Shown piece by piece: positions 6,418-6,716 of a DNA stretch of 6,716 nt (positions are counted from its first letter, which is position 1; each line of letters begins with the position of its first letter). Under the pieces are notes generated by a model that ran no database searches, was not told the DNA's origin, and saw only the letters and a list, made by a program, of their open reading frames with translations. The stretch is from Oscillospiraceae bacterium (GTDB lineage Bacteria > Bacillota_A > Clostridia > Oscillospirales > Oscillospiraceae). Position numbers and translations under genes: made by a program. The stretch covers positions 1-6,716 of the forward strand of contig JAGBEM010000281.1 in NCBI GenBank assembly GCA_017936985.1, written 5' to 3'.

Positions 6418-6716
6418 TTATTTATGGAAGATGGGCTCTCTTTTTTCAAAGGTGCAGACATAGCCAAAGATCTCTTTCACAATAGCGCAGGCATCGAAGC
6501 AATACTGCCCGACCCGGCCAGCAGTATGGGCATCCGAACCAACGGTGACGATCTTGCCGCCCAGGTCCTTGAAAAGCCGCAGATATTCTGCTGCCGGCAG
6601 GTATGCGCCGCAGCGATCTACGCCGCTGGTGTTGATCTCCATGCCCTTTCCCTTGCGGATCAACACCTTCATGATCTCAGCCACCAGTTCCCGATGGTTA
6701 TCCAGAATAATGGGGG
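6418..6716 (-). CDS. PHP-domain phosphohydrolase, histidinol-phosphatase HisJ type (C-terminal part; 5' end beyond window)
   Basis: Only the last 98 codons are inside the window. The reading frame stays open to the right edge (it begins PIILDNHREL), so the GTG at 6684 is an internal codon and not a start. The fragment has the C-terminal PHP signatures: MEINTSGVDR, in which the Glu is typical of the family, then a helix (AAEYLRLFKDLGG) and VTVGSDAH, whose Asp and His are expected metal ligands at the tri-metal active site. It ends in a helix (VGQYCFDACAIVKEIFGY) as seen in HisJ-like enzymes. Those enzymes release phosphate from L-histidinol phosphate in histidine synthesis, but many PHP paralogues of unknown substrate look alike, and no his gene is visible here to support the role. 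It is followed by a terminator-like hairpin and is probably not part of the topoisomerase operon. PHP family is confident; histidinol phosphatase is probable. Confidence 0.85.
   Translation of the reverse strand, partial: PIILDNHRELVAEIMKVLIRKGKGMEINTSGVDRCGAYLPAAEYLRLFKDLGGKIVTVGSDAHTAGRVGQYCFDACAIVKEIFGYVCTFEKREPIFHK

Noticed and set aside
4382..6463. Long plus-strand open frames (320 and 346 codons) opposite the ParE-like gene
   Set aside because: Both lie antisense to a gene with complete GHKL and TOPRIM motifs. No SD or domain supports them, and the second runs through the promoter and terminator region.
6418..6684. HisJ-type fragment as a complete 88-codon gene starting at GTG 6684
   Set aside because: The frame stays open to the window edge, and the residues upstream (PIILDNHREL) continue the fold. 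The PHP domain needs its N-terminal half, so this is a truncated view of a longer gene.

Overview
This is a gene-dense stretch of bacterial chromosome in which every supported gene is on the minus strand. Moderate-to-high GC by eye, purine-rich Shine-Dalgarno (SD) sites, a near-perfect sigma-A promoter, a lipoprotein with a short hydrophobic leader, and a YitT/DUF2179 protein all point to a Gram-positive Firmicute. My best guess is a gut clostridium of the Oscillospiraceae/Ruminococcaceae type. That placement is inference from protein character, not a database match.

Layout in transcription order (right to left). At the right edge is the last 98 codons of a PHP-family, HisJ-type phosphohydrolase (6418-6716, cut by the window edge), followed at once by a stem-loop that probably terminates it. 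A 134-bp intergenic region (6284-6417) holds that stem-loop and a strong promoter (TTGACT, 17 bp, TATAAT). The promoter drives four tightly packed genes: a type IIA topoisomerase B subunit (ParE-like), its A subunit (ParC-like), a YitT-family membrane protein with a DUF2179 domain, and a lipoprotein with a transglutaminase-like fold. Intergenic gaps are 12, 15 and 12 bp (6 bp if the upstream lipoprotein ATG is used), with good SD sites that touch or lie close to the preceding stop codons. This looks like one operon with translational coupling. The last 55 bases (1-55) hold nothing I can call.

The two topoisomerase genes should encode one A2B2 ATP-dependent enzyme that passes one DNA duplex through another. 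The catalytic residues are intact, but both subunits depart from the standard GyrA/GyrB and ParC/ParE signatures. The A subunit has no GyrA box, a short C-terminal pinwheel, and alanine at the quinolone-contacting serine position. These features favour a divergent topoisomerase IV or a second, gyrase-like paralogue over the housekeeping gyrase. The two downstream genes are not obviously linked to DNA topology. The lipoprotein's transglutaminase domain appears to have lost its catalytic Cys and His. I found no mobile element, CRISPR array, tRNA or rRNA. The window is mostly ordinary core genome, and the divergent topoisomerase and the pseudo-transglutaminase are its most interesting parts.
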